From the NCBI GenBank assembly GCA_001689415.1, contig LUJM01000078.1:1-7061 (forward strand): 7,061 nt of DNA, read 5' to 3'. Numbering within the stretch: position 1 is the first letter of the stretch; every line of letters begins with the position of its first letter. Origin of the DNA: Bacteroidales bacterium M2 (GTDB lineage: Bacteria > Bacteroidota > Bacteroidia > Bacteroidales > Muribaculaceae). Made by a program: the position numbers and the translations under genes. Below, one piece after another: positions 6,942 through 7,061 of the stretch. Below the pieces are notes generated by a model that did no database searches, had not been told where the DNA came from, and saw only the letters and a program-made list of their open reading frames with translations.

Positions 6942-6975
6942 GAGCCGTATACAAGGAGACTTGTAAGTACGGTTC
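6942..6975 (+). ncRNA. group II intron domain V (catalytic hairpin)
   Basis: GAGCCGTA (6942-6949) pairs with TACGGTTC (6968-6975, one G-U), and TACAAG (6950-6955) pairs with CTTGTA (6960-6965). The tetraloop is GAGA (GNRA class), and a two-base AG bulge (6966-6967) sits on the 3' strand. The 34-base length, the catalytic AGC near the 5' end and the bulge position all match the domain V consensus. It starts 19 bases after the maturase stop codon. Confidence 0.95.
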
Positions 6976-7036
6976 GGGGGCAGGTACCCGAAAACCTGCC
7001 GCTGAAAGGCGGTAAGGCGTTGGATACCGAGCCTAC
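6976..7036 (+). ncRNA. group II intron domain VI region and 3' splice site
   Basis: The 61 bases after domain V contain two hairpins. The first pairs GGCAGGT (6979-6985) with ACCTGCC (6994-7000) and has no bulged A. The second pairs GGC (7008-7010) with GCC (7031-7033) and GGTA (7011-7014) with TACC (7025-7028), leaving G7029-A7030 bulged. A7030, the seventh base from the 3' end, is the likely lariat branch point, so the second hairpin is the probable domain VI. The intron ends CTAC, which fits the consensus AY end. The first hairpin is extra compared with a minimal domain V-VI layout. Confidence 0.7.
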
Positions 7037-7061
7037 GCACATCATATTTCCCTCGGAAATA
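7037..7061 (+). CDS. traN: TraN exon 2, start (partial)
   Basis: The 25 bases after the intron complete codon 85 (AC from exon 1 plus G, Thr) and read HIIFPSEI to the end of the window. HIIFPS is the conserved opening of the TraN (DUF4138) domain, so this is the true continuation of the traN frame. The rest of the gene, expected to be about 200 or more codons, lies outside the window and its integrity cannot be judged. Confidence 0.85.

Larger units (their letters stand above)
4548..7036 (+). mobile_element. complete group II intron with reverse transcriptase/maturase ORF, inserted in traN
   Basis: The 2489-base element has the hallmarks of a mobile bacterial group II intron: 5' end GTGCG (consensus GUGYG), an untranslated structured 5' region of about 550 bases, an ORF for an LtrA-like reverse transcriptase/maturase in domain IV, a 34-base domain V hairpin and a 3' end in AC (CTAC). 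It lies in the same orientation as traN, as self-splicing requires. Boundaries were set by combining the consensus ends with restoration of the traN reading frame. Because G4548 and G7037 are identical, a one-base shift (4549-7037) cannot be excluded from sequence alone, but only the chosen boundary puts GTGCG at the intron start. No target-site duplication is seen, as expected for retrohoming. The intron looks intact and potentially active. Confidence 0.93.

Noticed and set aside
1..7061. CRISPR array, tRNA, rRNA, inverted-repeat transposon ends or att sites
   Set aside because: No spaced direct repeats, tRNA cloverleaf, rRNA sequence or terminal inverted repeats were seen on either strand by eye.

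Overview
The window is a stretch of the transfer (tra) operon of a Bacteroidetes conjugative element of the CTnDOT type. All convincing genes lie on the + strand and follow the order known from Bacteroides conjugative transposons: the 3' end of traG, a small unnamed membrane-protein gene, traI, traJ, traK, traL, traM and traN. Start sites lack strong Shine-Dalgarno sequences and sit behind A-rich leaders, as is usual in Bacteroidetes. I recognised the families by their characteristic protein sequences and gene order; no database search was run.

Region 1-4263 is the compact operon core, and it encodes the mating-pair-formation (type IV secretion) apparatus. It holds the end of the VirB4-like ATPase TraG, an exported VirB5-position protein (TraI), a polytopic VirB6-like channel protein (TraJ), a VirB8-like scaffold protein (TraK), a small one-pass protein (TraL) and a VirB10-like envelope-spanning protein (TraM). 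Genes abut or overlap (TAATG at traI/traJ, ATGA at traK/traL, 14 bases at traL/traM), which suggests one transcript and translational coupling.

Region 4294-7061 is the most interesting part. traN, for the VirB9-like partner of TraM, is split by a complete group II intron (4548-7036, 2489 bases) in the sense orientation. The intron starts with GTGCG, has a 5' ribozyme region, carries a 602-residue reverse transcriptase/maturase with an HNH-like C-terminus in domain IV, has a near-canonical 34-base domain V and ends in CTAC. Removing exactly 4548-7036 joins AC to G and restores the traN frame as ...EKTT-HIIFPSEI, the conserved start of the TraN (DUF4138) domain. Unspliced RNA would give only a 91-residue truncated TraN.

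The layout suggests that conjugation depends on intron splicing, much as with Ll.LtrB in a lactococcal relaxase gene. Points worth following are the altered C-terminal half of the HNH module, the unusually long segment between domain V and the 3' splice site, candidate EBS1/EBS2 guides matching the traN exon, and the unannotated 44-codon membrane ORF between traG and traI.
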